Part shown: positions 31,061 to 39,902 of the stretch, piece after piece | Layout: the number at the start of each line of letters is the position of its first letter | Numbering within the stretch: the first letter of the stretch is position 1 | Source of the DNA: an uncultured Pelagibacteraceae bacterium | Lineage (GTDB): Bacteria > Pseudomonadota > Alphaproteobacteria > Pelagibacterales > Pelagibacteraceae | NCBI GenBank assembly: GCA_902616645.1 | Contig: CACMTO010000006.1 | Span: forward strand, 1 to 64,000 | DNA length: 64,000 nt | Direction of reading: 5' to 3' | Made by a program: the position numbers and the translations under genes | Notes under the pieces: model-generated | Database searches by the model: none | What the model was told of the DNA's origin: nothing | What the model saw: the letters and a program-made list of their open reading frames with translations, nothing else

Positions 31061-31894
31061 CTAAATATCAATTTTGAAATCGATCGCTGGCGCACTGTGA
31101 GTAATACTACCAACTGAAATTCTATCAACCCCAGTTTTAGCAACTGATTTAATATTTTTAATATTTATATTTCCAGAGGCTTCAGTTTTATGGTATTTTT
31201 TAGCAAGCTGAACTCCTTTTTTTAAATTTTTGATATTCATATTGTCAAACAAAACAACATCAAATTTCATTCCAATAATTTTTTTCAACTGACTTAAGTT
31301 ATCTACCTCAACTGTAATTTTTTTTCCTTTTTTATTCTTAGTTGCTAAAGAAACTATTTCTTTGATATTATTATTAGCAATATGATTATCCTTAACTAAA
31401 AATTCGTCACTTAGATTGAATCTATGATTAGTTCCACCACCTAATTTAACACCATATTTTTGAATTACCCTCATAAAAGGAATAGTTTTTCTAGTACAAC
31501 AAATTTTACTTTTTTTCCCTGCCAGCTTTACAAATTCATTAGTTTTAGTAGCTATACCAGAAATATGAGATAAGAAATTTAGAGCTACTCTTTCAGCTAT
31601 TAATATAGATTTAGTTTTACCTTTTATTGTTGCAACGAGAGAGTTTTTTTTTACCTGAGAACCATCTTTTTTTTTAGCAATAAATTTAATCTTATCGTCA
31701 ACTTGAGCAAAAGTATATTTTACAAAATCTAATCCACCAATAATTGCTTTTTGATTTGATAGTATTCTAGCTGTAATAATTTTATTATTTCTAAGTAAGT
31801 TAGATGTTATATCACCATTAGGAAACAAGTCTTCAGCCAAAGCAAGTTTAACTCTTTCTTTGATAAAAGTTTCACTTAATTTTATTTTTGACAC
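31061..31894 (-). CDS. nadC: Quinolinate phosphoribosyltransferase (decarboxylating)
   Basis: Makes nicotinate mononucleotide from quinolinate and PRPP in NAD synthesis. The 277-aa sequence has EDLFPNGDITSNLL, LNFLSHISGIAT, CCTRKTIPFMRVIQKYGVKLGGGTNHRFNLSDEFLVKDNH, and near the end ASGNINIKNI and GVDRISVGSITHS. The active-site Arg, His and Lys residues are all in place. Six bases separate it from nadA; nadB is missing between or beside them. Confidence 0.96.
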   Translation of the reverse strand: MSKIKLSETFIKERVKLALAEDLFPNGDITSNLLRNNKIITARILSNQKAIIGGLDFVKYTFAQVDDKIKFIAKKKDGSQVKKNSLVATIKGKTKSILIAERVALNFLSHISGIATKTNEFVKLAGKKSKICCTRKTIPFMRVIQKYGVKLGGGTNHRFNLSDEFLVKDNHIANNNIKEIVSLATKNKKGKKITVEVDNLSQLKKIIGMKFDVVLFDNMNIKNLKKGVQLAKKYHKTEASGNINIKNIKSVAKTGVDRISVGSITHSAPAIDFKIDI

Positions 31895-31900
31895 AAAATG

Positions 31901-32890
31901 TTATCTACCAATTGCAACCATCTTTTCGACTGACAATCTTGCTTTATTTATTGTCTCTTTGTCCATTACAATTTCACCTGTCTCATTCTCCAAACACTCT
32001 AGGATTTTTGGTAAAGTAATTTTTTTCATATGCGGGCATAAGTTACACGGTTTAATAAACTCCACATTAGGGTTTTCCACTTGAATATTATCACTCATTG
32101 AGCACTCGGTAACCATCATCACTTTTTTTGGCTGATTATTTTTCACATAATTAATCATACCTGAGGTTGATCCAGCAAAATCACTTGCTTTAATAACTTC
32201 AGGAGGACATTCAGGGTGGGCAATTATTTTTATACCAGGATTATTTTTTCTTATATTGATAATTTCGTTTTCATTAAATTGATCATGGACAATACAGATC
32301 CCTTTCCATGAAATAATCTCAACATCAGTTTGAGATGCTACGTATTTTGCCAGATAGTCATCTGGTAAAAAAATTACTTTTTTAGTACCTAACGATTTTA
32401 CAATTTTAACTGCGTTAGCAGATGTACAACACACATCTGTTTCGGCCTTCACATCAGCAGATGTGTTAACGTATGATACAACTGGAACACCTGGATATTT
32501 TTTTTTCAATAGCCGCACATCTTTTCCTGTGATAGAAGATGATAGTGAACATCCAGCTTTCATATCAGGTAACAAAACTTTTTTATTTGGATTCATTAAT
32601 TTTGCTGTCTCTGCCATAAAATGCACTCCAGCCATTACAATTATTTTTGCAGAAGTTTTTGAAGCTTCAACTGCTAACGCTAATGAGTCTGCAGAAAAAT
32701 CTGCGACGCCATGGTAAATTTCTGGGGTTTGATAGTTATGGGCGAGAATGACAGCATTTTTTTCCTTCTTTAATTTGTTGATTTTATGAATATAAGGAGC
32801 GTGAACCAACCATTCAATCTCAGGCATAACCTTTGATATTTTCTTATAGATAGGATCTGTAGCTTTTCTTACTTCTTGAGAAAATTCCAT
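31901..32890 (-). CDS. nadA: Quinolinate synthase (4Fe-4S)
   Basis: Condenses iminoaspartate with dihydroxyacetone phosphate to quinolinate. Sequence marks are AVILAHNYQTPEIYHGVADFSADSLALA, MAETAKLMNPNKKVLLPD, HPECPPEV and the C-terminal CNLCPHM, with the three cysteines that bind the cluster. The ORF track uses a TTG at 32905. The in-frame ATG five codons later (32890) is preferred as the more usual start, without a strong SD to decide. It lies upstream of nadC on the same strand. Confidence 0.95.
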   Translation of the reverse strand: MEFSQEVRKATDPIYKKISKVMPEIEWLVHAPYIHKINKLKKEKNAVILAHNYQTPEIYHGVADFSADSLALAVEASKTSAKIIVMAGVHFMAETAKLMNPNKKVLLPDMKAGCSLSSSITGKDVRLLKKKYPGVPVVSYVNTSADVKAETDVCCTSANAVKIVKSLGTKKVIFLPDDYLAKYVASQTDVEIISWKGICIVHDQFNENEIINIRKNNPGIKIIAHPECPPEVIKASDFAGSTSGMINYVKNNQPKKVMMVTECSMSDNIQVENPNVEFIKPCNLCPHMKKITLPKILECLENETGEIVMDKETINKARLSVEKMVAIGR

Positions 32891-32945
32891 AACTAAATTT
32901 ATCAATTTGAAACCTTCTTGTCATTGATTTATTGTGGGTCAAATT

Positions 32946-33031
32946 GCGGCCATGCTGAAATTGGTAGACAGGCACGGTTGAGGGCCGTGTGGATCTTATC
33001 CATGAGAGTTCGAGTCTCTCTGGCCGCACCA
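32946..33031 (+). tRNA. tRNA-Leu (anticodon GAG)
   Basis: An 86-base class II tRNA with encoded CCA. The acceptor GCGGCCA (32946-32952) pairs with TGGCCGC (33021-33027). The anticodon stem CACGG/CCGTG holds loop TTGAGGG with GAG at 32980-32982. A long variable arm follows, as required for leucine tRNAs, then a T arm with GTTCGAGTC. It reads CUY codons. Confidence 0.98.
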
Positions 33032-33035
33032 TATA

Positions 33036-33938
33036 TCAAATATCAAGCCAATCTGGGATCAAAATTTTAAATGATCCATTACTTCCTTTAATAATTTTAT
33101 TTTTCTCAAAGTTTTTATCTAAATATTTAATTAGTGCAAATGGATATTTTTCATCAATTAGCACTCTTCCAATTTCAACATTATTATTAAAGATTTTTTC
33201 ATCCTCTGAAAGCTTTCCGTCAATAATTTGAATTGGTAATAATCTTTTTGAAAGTTTATTTTTTAATTTAATTCTTGCTGTATTTTCTTGACCAACATAA
33301 CATCCCTTTTTGAAGTCAATCCCATTGAGTTCCTCAAAATTACACTCTATACCAAATAATTTGTTTTGTAATTTATTTAGATTTTTTGGAACTATGCCAA
33401 GTTTATGACAATTGGAGTAATAAACTTCAATATTGTCATCTTTTAAACCTAATTTTTTAAGAGATAAGTATAATTTTTCTAAATTAATAATTAGTCTTGC
33501 TCCTAAATTCTTATTTCTTGGATCTAAAACAATTGGATCTTCTCTATATTTAAAGGTGAAACCTAGGATGTCTTTAGAGCCTTCAAGTGACAAGTACTTT
33601 TCATAACCAAAACTTGCAACAACAAACTCGTTACTTAAATCTAATATTTCGACTTTTGATCTGATTTTATAAGTATTAAGCTGTTTAAGTATTTCTTCTG
33701 ATTGAGATTTATCACAATCAATAAAATATCCTAATTTATGTTTTATAACTATGAATTCGTACAAAAATTTACCCTGAGGAGTTAATAAAGATGCGAAACA
33801 ACTTAAGTCATGTTTAACTTTATTTATGTCGTTACTTATTAAGTTTTGAAGAAAATCATGGGCCTCAGAACCATTTACATAAAGTATGGATCTATCTTTT
33901 AGTATAAAAACACTATTATTCGTATTTGATTGATACAT
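33036..33938 (-). CDS. ygfZ: YgfZ/GcvT-like folate-binding protein (Fe-S assembly)
   Basis: A 300-aa member of the YgfZ/IBA57 family. The diagnostic motif KGCYVGQE with its conserved Cys lies at about residue 217. It is preceded by a GcvT-like tetrahydrofolate-binding fold (VNGSEAHDFLQNLISNDI, then SLLTPQGKFLYEFIV). Family members help assemble or repair 4Fe-4S enzymes; the neighbouring NadA is such an enzyme, though a functional link is only inference. The stop lies four bases after tRNA-Leu. Confidence 0.9.
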   Translation of the reverse strand: MYQSNTNNSVFILKDRSILYVNGSEAHDFLQNLISNDINKVKHDLSCFASLLTPQGKFLYEFIVIKHKLGYFIDCDKSQSEEILKQLNTYKIRSKVEILDLSNEFVVASFGYEKYLSLEGSKDILGFTFKYREDPIVLDPRNKNLGARLIINLEKLYLSLKKLGLKDDNIEVYYSNCHKLGIVPKNLNKLQNKLFGIECNFEELNGIDFKKGCYVGQENTARIKLKNKLSKRLLPIQIIDGKLSEDEKIFNNNVEIGRVLIDEKYPFALIKYLDKNFEKNKIIKGSNGSFKILIPDWLDI

Positions 33939-33966
33939 AATTTTAATATAATAACTTTTTTTGTAA

Positions 33967-35274
33967 ATGTTAGATCTAAAAATAATAAATGGCCAATCCT
34001 ATATTGAGGGTAAACTTAAAAATAAAGATATTGCTGTTAAAGAGGGAAAAATATTTAAAATCGGTGAAATTTCTGAGGAAGCTAAAGTAGTTTATGATGC
34101 AAAAAATCAAATAGTTTTACCTGGCTGTATAGACACACAAACGCATTTTAGAGAGCCAGGCTCGACTGACACTGAGGATCTTAATTCGGGAAGTAGAGCT
34201 GCAGTTGCAGGAGGTATAACAGCTGTATTTGAAATGCCTAATACAAATCCTCCAACTTCAAATATCAAAGAGTTTCAAAGAAAGTTAGATCTTGCTAAAA
34301 ATAGAATGTATTGCAACTATGCTTTTTATTTCGGAGCAACTGCAGATAATGTAAGTCAATTAGCAGAATTAAAAAACTTAGAGGGATGTTGTGGTATTAA
34401 ATTATTTGCCGGTTCTTCTACTGGGAATCTCTTAGTAGCTGATGAAAAAGATATTGATAAAGTCTTCCAAAATTCTTCTAAAATTGTAGCGGTGCACTCA
34501 GAAGATGAGGCGCTTTTAGAAATTAATAAAAAACTAATTAAAAATGGGGATGTACACACACATCCAGTTTGGCGAAGTGAAGAATGTGCAATGTCGTCGA
34601 CAAGAAGAATTGTAAGAATTGCAAAGCGTTATAATAAAAAAGCTCATGTGCTTCATATTTCAACTAAACAAGAAATAGATTTTTTATCTCAACATAAAGG
34701 TAATATTACTTTCGAAATTACACCTCAACATTTGACGATATATGCGCCTGACTGTTATGACAAGCTTGGAACATATGCTCAAATGAATCCCCCAATAAGA
34801 GATAAATCGCATTATGATAGATTCTGGTATGCTGTGAAAAATAATTTGAATGACACAATTGGATCTGATCATGCTCCACACCTTAAAATAAATAAAGACA
34901 AAGAATATCCTAATTCACCATCGGGAATGCCTGGTGTTCAAACTTTGATGCCAGTAATGTTACAACATGTTAATGATGGAAAATTATCTTTATCTCAATT
35001 AATTAATCTAGTATGTGAAAATCCGGTAAAAATTTTTGGAATAAAAAATAAAGGTTTTATTAAAGAAGGTTTTGATGCTGACTTTACAGTTGTAGACATG
35101 AATAAGAAAATTAAAATTAAAAATGAAAATATTGAGAGTAAATGTGGCTGGTCCCCTTTTAATGGTTTTGAATTTAAGGGGACCCCAATGGCCACTATAA
35201 TAGCTGGAAAAATTAAAATGAAGAATGGTCAAATACAGGGAGAGCCTGAGGGAACTCCATTAGTATTTAGCTAA
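33967..35274 (+). CDS. pyrC: Dihydroorotase (PyrC/AllB-type amidohydrolase)
   Basis: A 435-aa amidohydrolase-fold enzyme. DTQTHFREPG carries the HxH metal ligands and arginine. Further on are VAGGITAVFEMPNTNPPT, the CCGIKLFAGSSTG Lys segment, VHSEDE, the HVLHIST His and the catalytic Asp in IGSDHAPH. Dihydroorotase ring closure in pyrimidine synthesis is the most likely role; the related allantoinases and hydantoinases are close alternatives, but SGMPGVQTLMP fits dihydroorotase. It overlaps the convergent SMR gene by eight bases. Confidence 0.87.
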   Translation: MLDLKIINGQSYIEGKLKNKDIAVKEGKIFKIGEISEEAKVVYDAKNQIVLPGCIDTQTHFREPGSTDTEDLNSGSRAAVAGGITAVFEMPNTNPPTSNIKEFQRKLDLAKNRMYCNYAFYFGATADNVSQLAELKNLEGCCGIKLFAGSSTGNLLVADEKDIDKVFQNSSKIVAVHSEDEALLEINKKLIKNGDVHTHPVWRSEECAMSSTRRIVRIAKRYNKKAHVLHISTKQEIDFLSQHKGNITFEITPQHLTIYAPDCYDKLGTYAQMNPPIRDKSHYDRFWYAVKNNLNDTIGSDHAPHLKINKDKEYPNSPSGMPGVQTLMPVMLQHVNDGKLSLSQLINLVCENPVKIFGIKNKGFIKEGFDADFTVVDMNKKIKIKNENIESKCGWSPFNGFEFKGTPMATIIAGKIKMKNGQIQGEPEGTPLVFS

Positions 35275-35599
35275 TTTTACCAGTGAAAGTATTTACCAAT
35301 ACAACACCTACAATAATTAAGAATAATCCAATAATTGCTTGCCAAGGTAATGCTTGTTTAAAAAAGATATTTCCAAGTATTGCAATAGTGAATATCCCGA
35401 GACCGCTCCAAGTAGCATAAACAATTGCAATAGGTAATTTATTTACAACAAAAGTTAGTAGATAAAATGCAATCAAATAAAAAGCAGCTAATGCAAAAGT
35501 TGGATATAATTTGGTGAAATTTTGAGATAGAGGTAATAACATTGTTCCTACAACTTCACAAAAAATTGCACCTATAAGAAATAAGTATGTTTTTAACAC
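35267..35599 (-). CDS. Small multidrug resistance (SMR) family transporter
   Basis: A 110-aa protein with four predicted helices. The conserved membrane Glu lies in LIGAIFCEVVGTMLLPLS, followed by the signature VVNKLPIAIVYATWSGLGIF. SMR proteins exchange protons for cationic compounds or guanidinium and usually act as dimers. A single subunit gene is present here. It begins with GTG overlapping the acyl-CoA ligase stop by one base, so the two are probably one transcript. The substrate is unknown. Confidence 0.9.
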   Translation of the reverse strand: MLKTYLFLIGAIFCEVVGTMLLPLSQNFTKLYPTFALAAFYLIAFYLLTFVVNKLPIAIVYATWSGLGIFTIAILGNIFFKQALPWQAIIGLFLIIVGVVLVNTFTGKIS

Positions 35600-37494
35600 T
35601 ATTTAAGAATATTATTTGTTTTTAGATCAGCTTTTATTTCATCTAAAATTGCTGGATCATCAATAGTTGGGGGCATTTTATAATTTTCATTATCAGCAAT
35701 TTTTCTAATAGTTCCTCTTAAAATTTTACCTGACCTTGTTTTAGGAAGTCTCTTGATTACTATCACGATTTTAAATGCTGCAACCGGACCGATTTTTTCT
35801 CTAACCATTTGCACACATTCTCTCGATATATCTTCATGATTTTTGTCTACACCAGCTTTTAAAACAACTAAACCAATAGGCAGTTGTCCTTTAAGTTTAT
35901 CAGCAATTCCTAAAACAGCACATTCAGCCACAGACTGATGTTCAGATAAAACTTCCTCAATTGCACCAGTTGATAGTCTATGACCAGCAACATTAATTAT
36001 ATCGTCCGTTCTAGACATTATCCAAATGTATCCATCTTCATCGATATGACCTGCATCGTAAGTTTGATAGTAACCACTATAGTTTGACATATAATTTTCT
36101 TTGTATCGCTCGTCAGCATTCCATAGTGTTGGAAAAGTCCCTGGAGGCAATGGCAGTTTGACAACTATATCTCCCATTTCATTTGGTTTAGCTAAAGTAT
36201 GATCTGATTTTATCACTTTTACATTATAACCAGGCACAGCTTTACAGGCTGAGCCATATTTAGTTTTCATCATTTCAATTCCAGTACAATTTGAACTTAT
36301 CGCCCAGCTTGTTTCAGTTTGCCACCAGTGATCAATAACTGGAACTTTAAGTAAATTTTCAGCCCACTTGATTGTATCTGGATCTGCACGTTCTCCCGCA
36401 AGAAAAAGACTCTCAAACTTACTTAAATCATATTTAGAAAAAAATTTACCCTCGGGATCCTCCTTCTTTATAGCTCTAAATGCTGTTGGAGCTGTAAACA
36501 AAGATTTCACTTTATAGTCAGAAATAATTTTCCAAAAAGCTCCAGCGTCTGGTGTGCCAACAGGCTTCCCTTCAAATAGTACTGTTGTGCAACCTTTAAA
36601 TAAAGGGGCATAAACAATATAAGAGTGACCTACTATCCAACCAATATCACTAGCTGACCACCAAATATCGTTTTCATCAATGTTATAAATATTTTTCATT
36701 GTCCATTTTAATGCAACGATGTGACCGCCAATATCTCTGACGATACCTTTTGGTGTTCCAGTAGTGCCTGATGTATAAAGTATGTAAGCAAATTCATTTG
36801 AATTCATTTCAATACAATCAGTATCTTTGGCATTAACATGTGCCTCATCCCAACTAATCTCCATTGGAGTATTTAATTTAACTTCATGACCTTTTCTTTG
36901 AAATAAAATCATCTTACTAATCTTATGTTGAGCTTGTTTGATTGCTTCATCTACTAAAGGTTTGTACTCAACAGTTCTACCAGGCTCAAAACCACAGGAT
37001 GCAGTAACTAAAAGTTTTGCTTTACTGTCATCAATCCTACTAGCTAATTCATTAGAGGCAAACCCACCAAAGACAACCGAGTGTATGGCACCAATTCTTG
37101 CACAGGCAAGCATAGCAACAACTGCTTCAGGAATCATAGGCATGTAAATTATTACTCGATCCCCTTTATTGACACCTTGATTCTTCAGTGCACCTGCAAA
37201 TTTTGATACTTTTGATCTTAATTCTTCATAAGTGAATTTACTTTTGTTTCCCGTAATAGGGCTATCGTAAATTAGAGCAGTTTTACTACCTTTGCCTTGG
37301 TCAATATGAAAGTCCAAGGCGTTATAACATGTGTTTGTAACCCCATCTTCGTACCATTTGTAAAAAGGGGGATTTGATTTATTTAAAATTTTAGAAGGTT
37401 TTTTAAACCAAAAGACATCATCAGCAGCTTCTTGCCAAAATTTTTCAGGATTTTTAATGGATTTTTGATAGATTTTTTCAAATTTTTCTGACAT
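35599..37494 (-). CDS. prpE: Propionyl-CoA synthetase-like AMP-forming acyl-CoA ligase
   Basis: A 631-aa ANL-superfamily ligase. It has an ACS-type N-terminus (FYKWYEDGVTNTCYNALDFH), the AMP-binding motif YILYTSGTTGTPKGIVRD, WWQTETSW, and the C-terminal SRTDDIINVAGHRLSTGAIEE with the acetylation-site Lys in LPKTRSGKILRG. The short WWSASDIGWIVGHSYIVYAPL block favours PrpE over acetyl-CoA synthetase. It would activate propionate (or acetate) for central metabolism. It lies upstream of the SMR gene and divergent from proteorhodopsin. Confidence 0.85.
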   Translation of the reverse strand: MSEKFEKIYQKSIKNPEKFWQEAADDVFWFKKPSKILNKSNPPFYKWYEDGVTNTCYNALDFHIDQGKGSKTALIYDSPITGNKSKFTYEELRSKVSKFAGALKNQGVNKGDRVIIYMPMIPEAVVAMLACARIGAIHSVVFGGFASNELASRIDDSKAKLLVTASCGFEPGRTVEYKPLVDEAIKQAQHKISKMILFQRKGHEVKLNTPMEISWDEAHVNAKDTDCIEMNSNEFAYILYTSGTTGTPKGIVRDIGGHIVALKWTMKNIYNIDENDIWWSASDIGWIVGHSYIVYAPLFKGCTTVLFEGKPVGTPDAGAFWKIISDYKVKSLFTAPTAFRAIKKEDPEGKFFSKYDLSKFESLFLAGERADPDTIKWAENLLKVPVIDHWWQTETSWAISSNCTGIEMMKTKYGSACKAVPGYNVKVIKSDHTLAKPNEMGDIVVKLPLPPGTFPTLWNADERYKENYMSNYSGYYQTYDAGHIDEDGYIWIMSRTDDIINVAGHRLSTGAIEEVLSEHQSVAECAVLGIADKLKGQLPIGLVVLKAGVDKNHEDISRECVQMVREKIGPVAAFKIVIVIKRLPKTRSGKILRGTIRKIADNENYKMPPTIDDPAILDEIKADLKTNNILK

Positions 37495-37639
37495 TAAATT
37501 CTTGATTCGTTGTTGTCCTTTTACTGAATATTAACTTAAAAATTGTATTTAATTTCAAAAAGTAAGTAAAATCAATGCTTATTAATGATAATTTTGTCTT
37601 CAATTAAGTGATTTTATTTGGTATTTAACGCACAACTTT

Positions 37640-37675
37640 GGCTTAGGGAAGTCTAAGCCTAGTTTATATAAACTA
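37640..37675 (+). promoter_or_regulatory. Paired inverted repeats in the proteorhodopsin leader
   Basis: Two perfect inverted repeats are directly adjacent. The first is GGCTTAG, a six-base loop, then CTAAGCC (37640-37659). The second is the 16-base palindrome TAGTTTATATAAACTA (37660-37675). They lie 34-70 bases before the proteorhodopsin ATG. They may be RNA hairpins in the 5' leader or an operator. No convincing -35/-10 pair was found in the 215-base gap, and the SD GAGGGAG precedes the ATG. Confidence 0.6.
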
Positions 37676-37709
37676 ACAAAGTAAAAACTAACTAAAGAGG
37701 GAGTTTTTT

Positions 37710-38483
37710 ATGAAAAAACTTAAATTGTTTGCTCTTACAATTGTAGCGCTTTTAGGTGTTACGACTGTAGCAAACGCTGCGACCACTATGTTAGCTCAAG
37801 ATGATTTCGTTGGAATATCTTTTTGGATAATTTCAATGGGTATGTTGGCTGCAACTGCTTTTTTCTTTATGGAGAGAAGTACTGTAAACCCAGCATGGAA
37901 AACGTCTGTAACAGTAGCTGGTCTAGTAACTGGTATTGCTTTTATCCATTACATGTACATGAGAGATGTGTGGGTAACAACTGGCGATTCACCAACAGTA
38001 TATAGATATATTGACTGGTTAATTACTGTACCATTACAGATGATAGAGTTTTATTTAATTCTAGTAGCTGTAAGAAAAGCAAACTCTGGAATTTTCTGGA
38101 GATTGTTGATTGGTTCATTAGTAATGTTAATCGGTGGATACTTAGGAGAAGCTGGATACATCAACGCTACACTTGGTTTTGTAATCGGTATGGCAGGTTG
38201 GGTATACATTCTTTATGAAGTATTCTCAGGTGAAGCTGGAAAAGCTGCTTCAAAAAGTGGAAACAAGGCTCTTGTTACTGCTTTTGGTGCAATGAGAATG
38301 ATTGTAACAGTAGGTTGGGCAATTTACCCATTAGGTTATGTATTTGGTTACCTAACAGGTGGTGTAGATGCTAACACATTAAACGTTGTTTACAATTTAG
38401 CAGACTTCATTAACAAAATTGCATTCGGTCTAGTAATTTGGGCTGCTGCAGTGAGTTCTGGAGCTGGTGCAAGAAGCAGATAA
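37710..38483 (+). CDS. Proteorhodopsin, light-driven proton pump (glutamine-tuned)
   Basis: A 257-aa seven-helix retinal protein with an N-terminal signal peptide (about residues 1-23, ending VANAA). All functional residues are present: His80 (proton-acceptor partner), Asp102 (Schiff-base counter-ion) in YRYIDW, Glu113 (proton donor) and Lys236 (retinal linkage) in DFINKIAFG. Position 110, equal to residue 105 of the reference proteorhodopsin, is Gln, the blue-absorbing type. It pumps protons outward in light. A strong terminator follows; ferredoxin and reductase genes lie behind it, as reported for SAR11. Confidence 0.98.
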   Translation: MKKLKLFALTIVALLGVTTVANAATTMLAQDDFVGISFWIISMGMLAATAFFFMERSTVNPAWKTSVTVAGLVTGIAFIHYMYMRDVWVTTGDSPTVYRYIDWLITVPLQMIEFYLILVAVRKANSGIFWRLLIGSLVMLIGGYLGEAGYINATLGFVIGMAGWVYILYEVFSGEAGKAASKSGNKALVTAFGAMRMIVTVGWAIYPLGYVFGYLTGGVDANTLNVVYNLADFINKIAFGLVIWAAAVSSGAGARSR

Positions 38484-38502
38484 TAACTGTTTAAATTAAT
38501 TA

Positions 38503-38543
38503 ATAGGGCGAGTATGTTTTGACATACTTGCCCTATTTTTTTT
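38503..38543 (+). terminator. Strong intrinsic terminator after proteorhodopsin
   Basis: ATAGGGCGAGTATGT (38503-38517) pairs with ACATACTTGCCCTAT (38522-38536) through 15 pairs including one central G-T, with a TTTG loop. An eight-base T-run follows. It would isolate the highly expressed rhodopsin transcript from the ferredoxin operon. Confidence 0.95.
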
Positions 38544-38561
38544 CATAACTATATTACTTTA

Positions 38562-38882
38562 ATGGCAAAAATAACTTACATCACTCACGACAACAAAGAT
38601 CATACTATAGAAGTTCAAAACGGATTAACAGTTATGGAAGGCGCTGTACAAAACGATATCCCAGGAATTGATGCAGATTGTGGTGGAGGTATGGCTTGTG
38701 CGACATGTCACGTGTATGTAAAAGAAGAATGGCTTGATAAGCTACCTTCAAAGGAAGACGGTGAAGAAGATATGCTAGATATGGCCTTCGAACCAAAAAA
38801 AAATAGTAGGTTAAGTTGTCAAATTGTTGTTTCAGATGATTTAGATGGACTTACGGTAAATATTCCGTCAAAACAAGGATAG
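38562..38882 (+). CDS. 2Fe-2S ferredoxin (adrenodoxin type)
   Basis: A 106-aa ferredoxin with the cluster ligands in [15 protein letters not shown] (Cys-x5-Cys-x2-Cys) and the fourth Cys in RLSCQIVV near residue 87. The acidic stretch [18 protein letters not shown] is typical of the adrenodoxin/putidaredoxin/Fdx type. It carries single electrons, probably from the flavoprotein encoded directly downstream (no intervening base). Acceptors could be cytochrome P450, Fe-S assembly or biosynthetic oxygenases; sequence does not decide. Confidence 0.95.
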   Translation: MAKITYITHDNKDHTIEVQNGLTVMEGAVQNDIPGIDADCGGGMACATCHVYVKEEWLDKLPSKEDGEEDMLDMAFEPKKNSRLSCQIVVSDDLDGLTVNIPSKQG

Positions 38883-39902
38883 ATGAATAAAACAGATGCA
38901 TTAATAATTGGAGCAGGTCCAACTGGTTTATTTACAGCACATCAATTGAAATTAATTGGACTTAATTGTGAAGTTGTTGACAATTTAGATAAGATTGGTG
39001 GCCAATGTATTGAGCTTTATCCAGACAAACCAATTTACGATATACCCGCAGTTCCTGAGTGTACTGGTGAAGAATTAACAAATAATTTAATTAAACAATT
39101 AAATCCATTTGATATTAAATTTCATTTAAATGAAAGAGTAGAAGAAGTAAAAAAAGAAAATGATAATTGGTTAGTCAAAACAAGTAATGGCACTTCTTTT
39201 TCAACCCCAAACGTTATAATTGCTGGAGGAGTCGGTTCATTTGAACCAAGAAAGTTTTCACCGAAAGATTGTGAAAAATTTGAGGATAAGTCATTATTTT
39301 ATTCTGTAAAAAATAAACAGATTTTTAAGGGTAAAGTCGTATCAATTTTTGGAGGGGGAGATAGTGCATTAGACTGGGCTATTGAATTATCTAAAGATTG
39401 TAGTGTTAATTTAATACACAGAAGAGATGAATTTAGAGGTGCACAAGCCTCAATAGATAAAGTACACAATCTTGCTAAAGAAGGGAAAATAAATTTATTT
39501 ACAAAATATCAAATGGCTTCAGCAATAGGAGATCAACAACTAAAAAGTATTGATATAAAGCATGATAACAATGGAGTTAAAAACTTAAAAACTGACTATG
39601 TTTTGGGTTTTTTTGGTTTAATCATGCAACTTGGTCCAATAGCTAATTGGGGACTTAACATCGATAAAAAAACTATTGAAGTAGATACAGAAAAATTTGA
39701 GACTAATCAAAAGGGTATTTATGCAGTGGGAGATATTTGTAATTATCCTGGAAAACTAAAGTTAATTTTATCAGGCTTTCATGAAGGAGCTTTGGCGGCT
39801 AGGGCTTGTTTTAAACTAGCAAGACCAAATGAAAAATATAGATTTGAATTTACAACGACTTCCACGAATTTATTGAAACGGCTTGGAAAAAAGAGTGATT
39901 GA
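38883..39902 (+). CDS. Ferredoxin-NADP+ reductase of the thioredoxin-reductase-like family
   Basis: A 339-aa FAD/NAD(P) protein. The FAD motif IIGAGPTGLFTAHQL is at the N-terminus, KIGGQCIELYPDKPIYDIPA follows, the NAD(P) motif is SIFGGGDSALDWAIEL, and the second FAD motif is GIYAVGDICNYPGKLKLILSGFHEGALAA. The CxxC redox pair of true thioredoxin reductases is absent, which identifies the ferredoxin (flavodoxin) reductase branch. Position directly behind a ferredoxin gene supports this. Older annotations may call it thioredoxin-disulfide reductase. Confidence 0.9.
   Translation: MNKTDALIIGAGPTGLFTAHQLKLIGLNCEVVDNLDKIGGQCIELYPDKPIYDIPAVPECTGEELTNNLIKQLNPFDIKFHLNERVEEVKKENDNWLVKTSNGTSFSTPNVIIAGGVGSFEPRKFSPKDCEKFEDKSLFYSVKNKQIFKGKVVSIFGGGDSALDWAIELSKDCSVNLIHRRDEFRGAQASIDKVHNLAKEGKINLFTKYQMASAIGDQQLKSIDIKHDNNGVKNLKTDYVLGFFGLIMQLGPIANWGLNIDKKTIEVDTEKFETNQKGIYAVGDICNYPGKLKLILSGFHEGALAARACFKLARPNEKYRFEFTTTSTNLLKRLGKKSD

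Noticed and set aside
32844-33032. Minus-strand 62-aa ORF across tRNA-Leu
   Set aside because: Translation of the tRNA antisense and the nadA upstream region; a well-known spurious ORF type.
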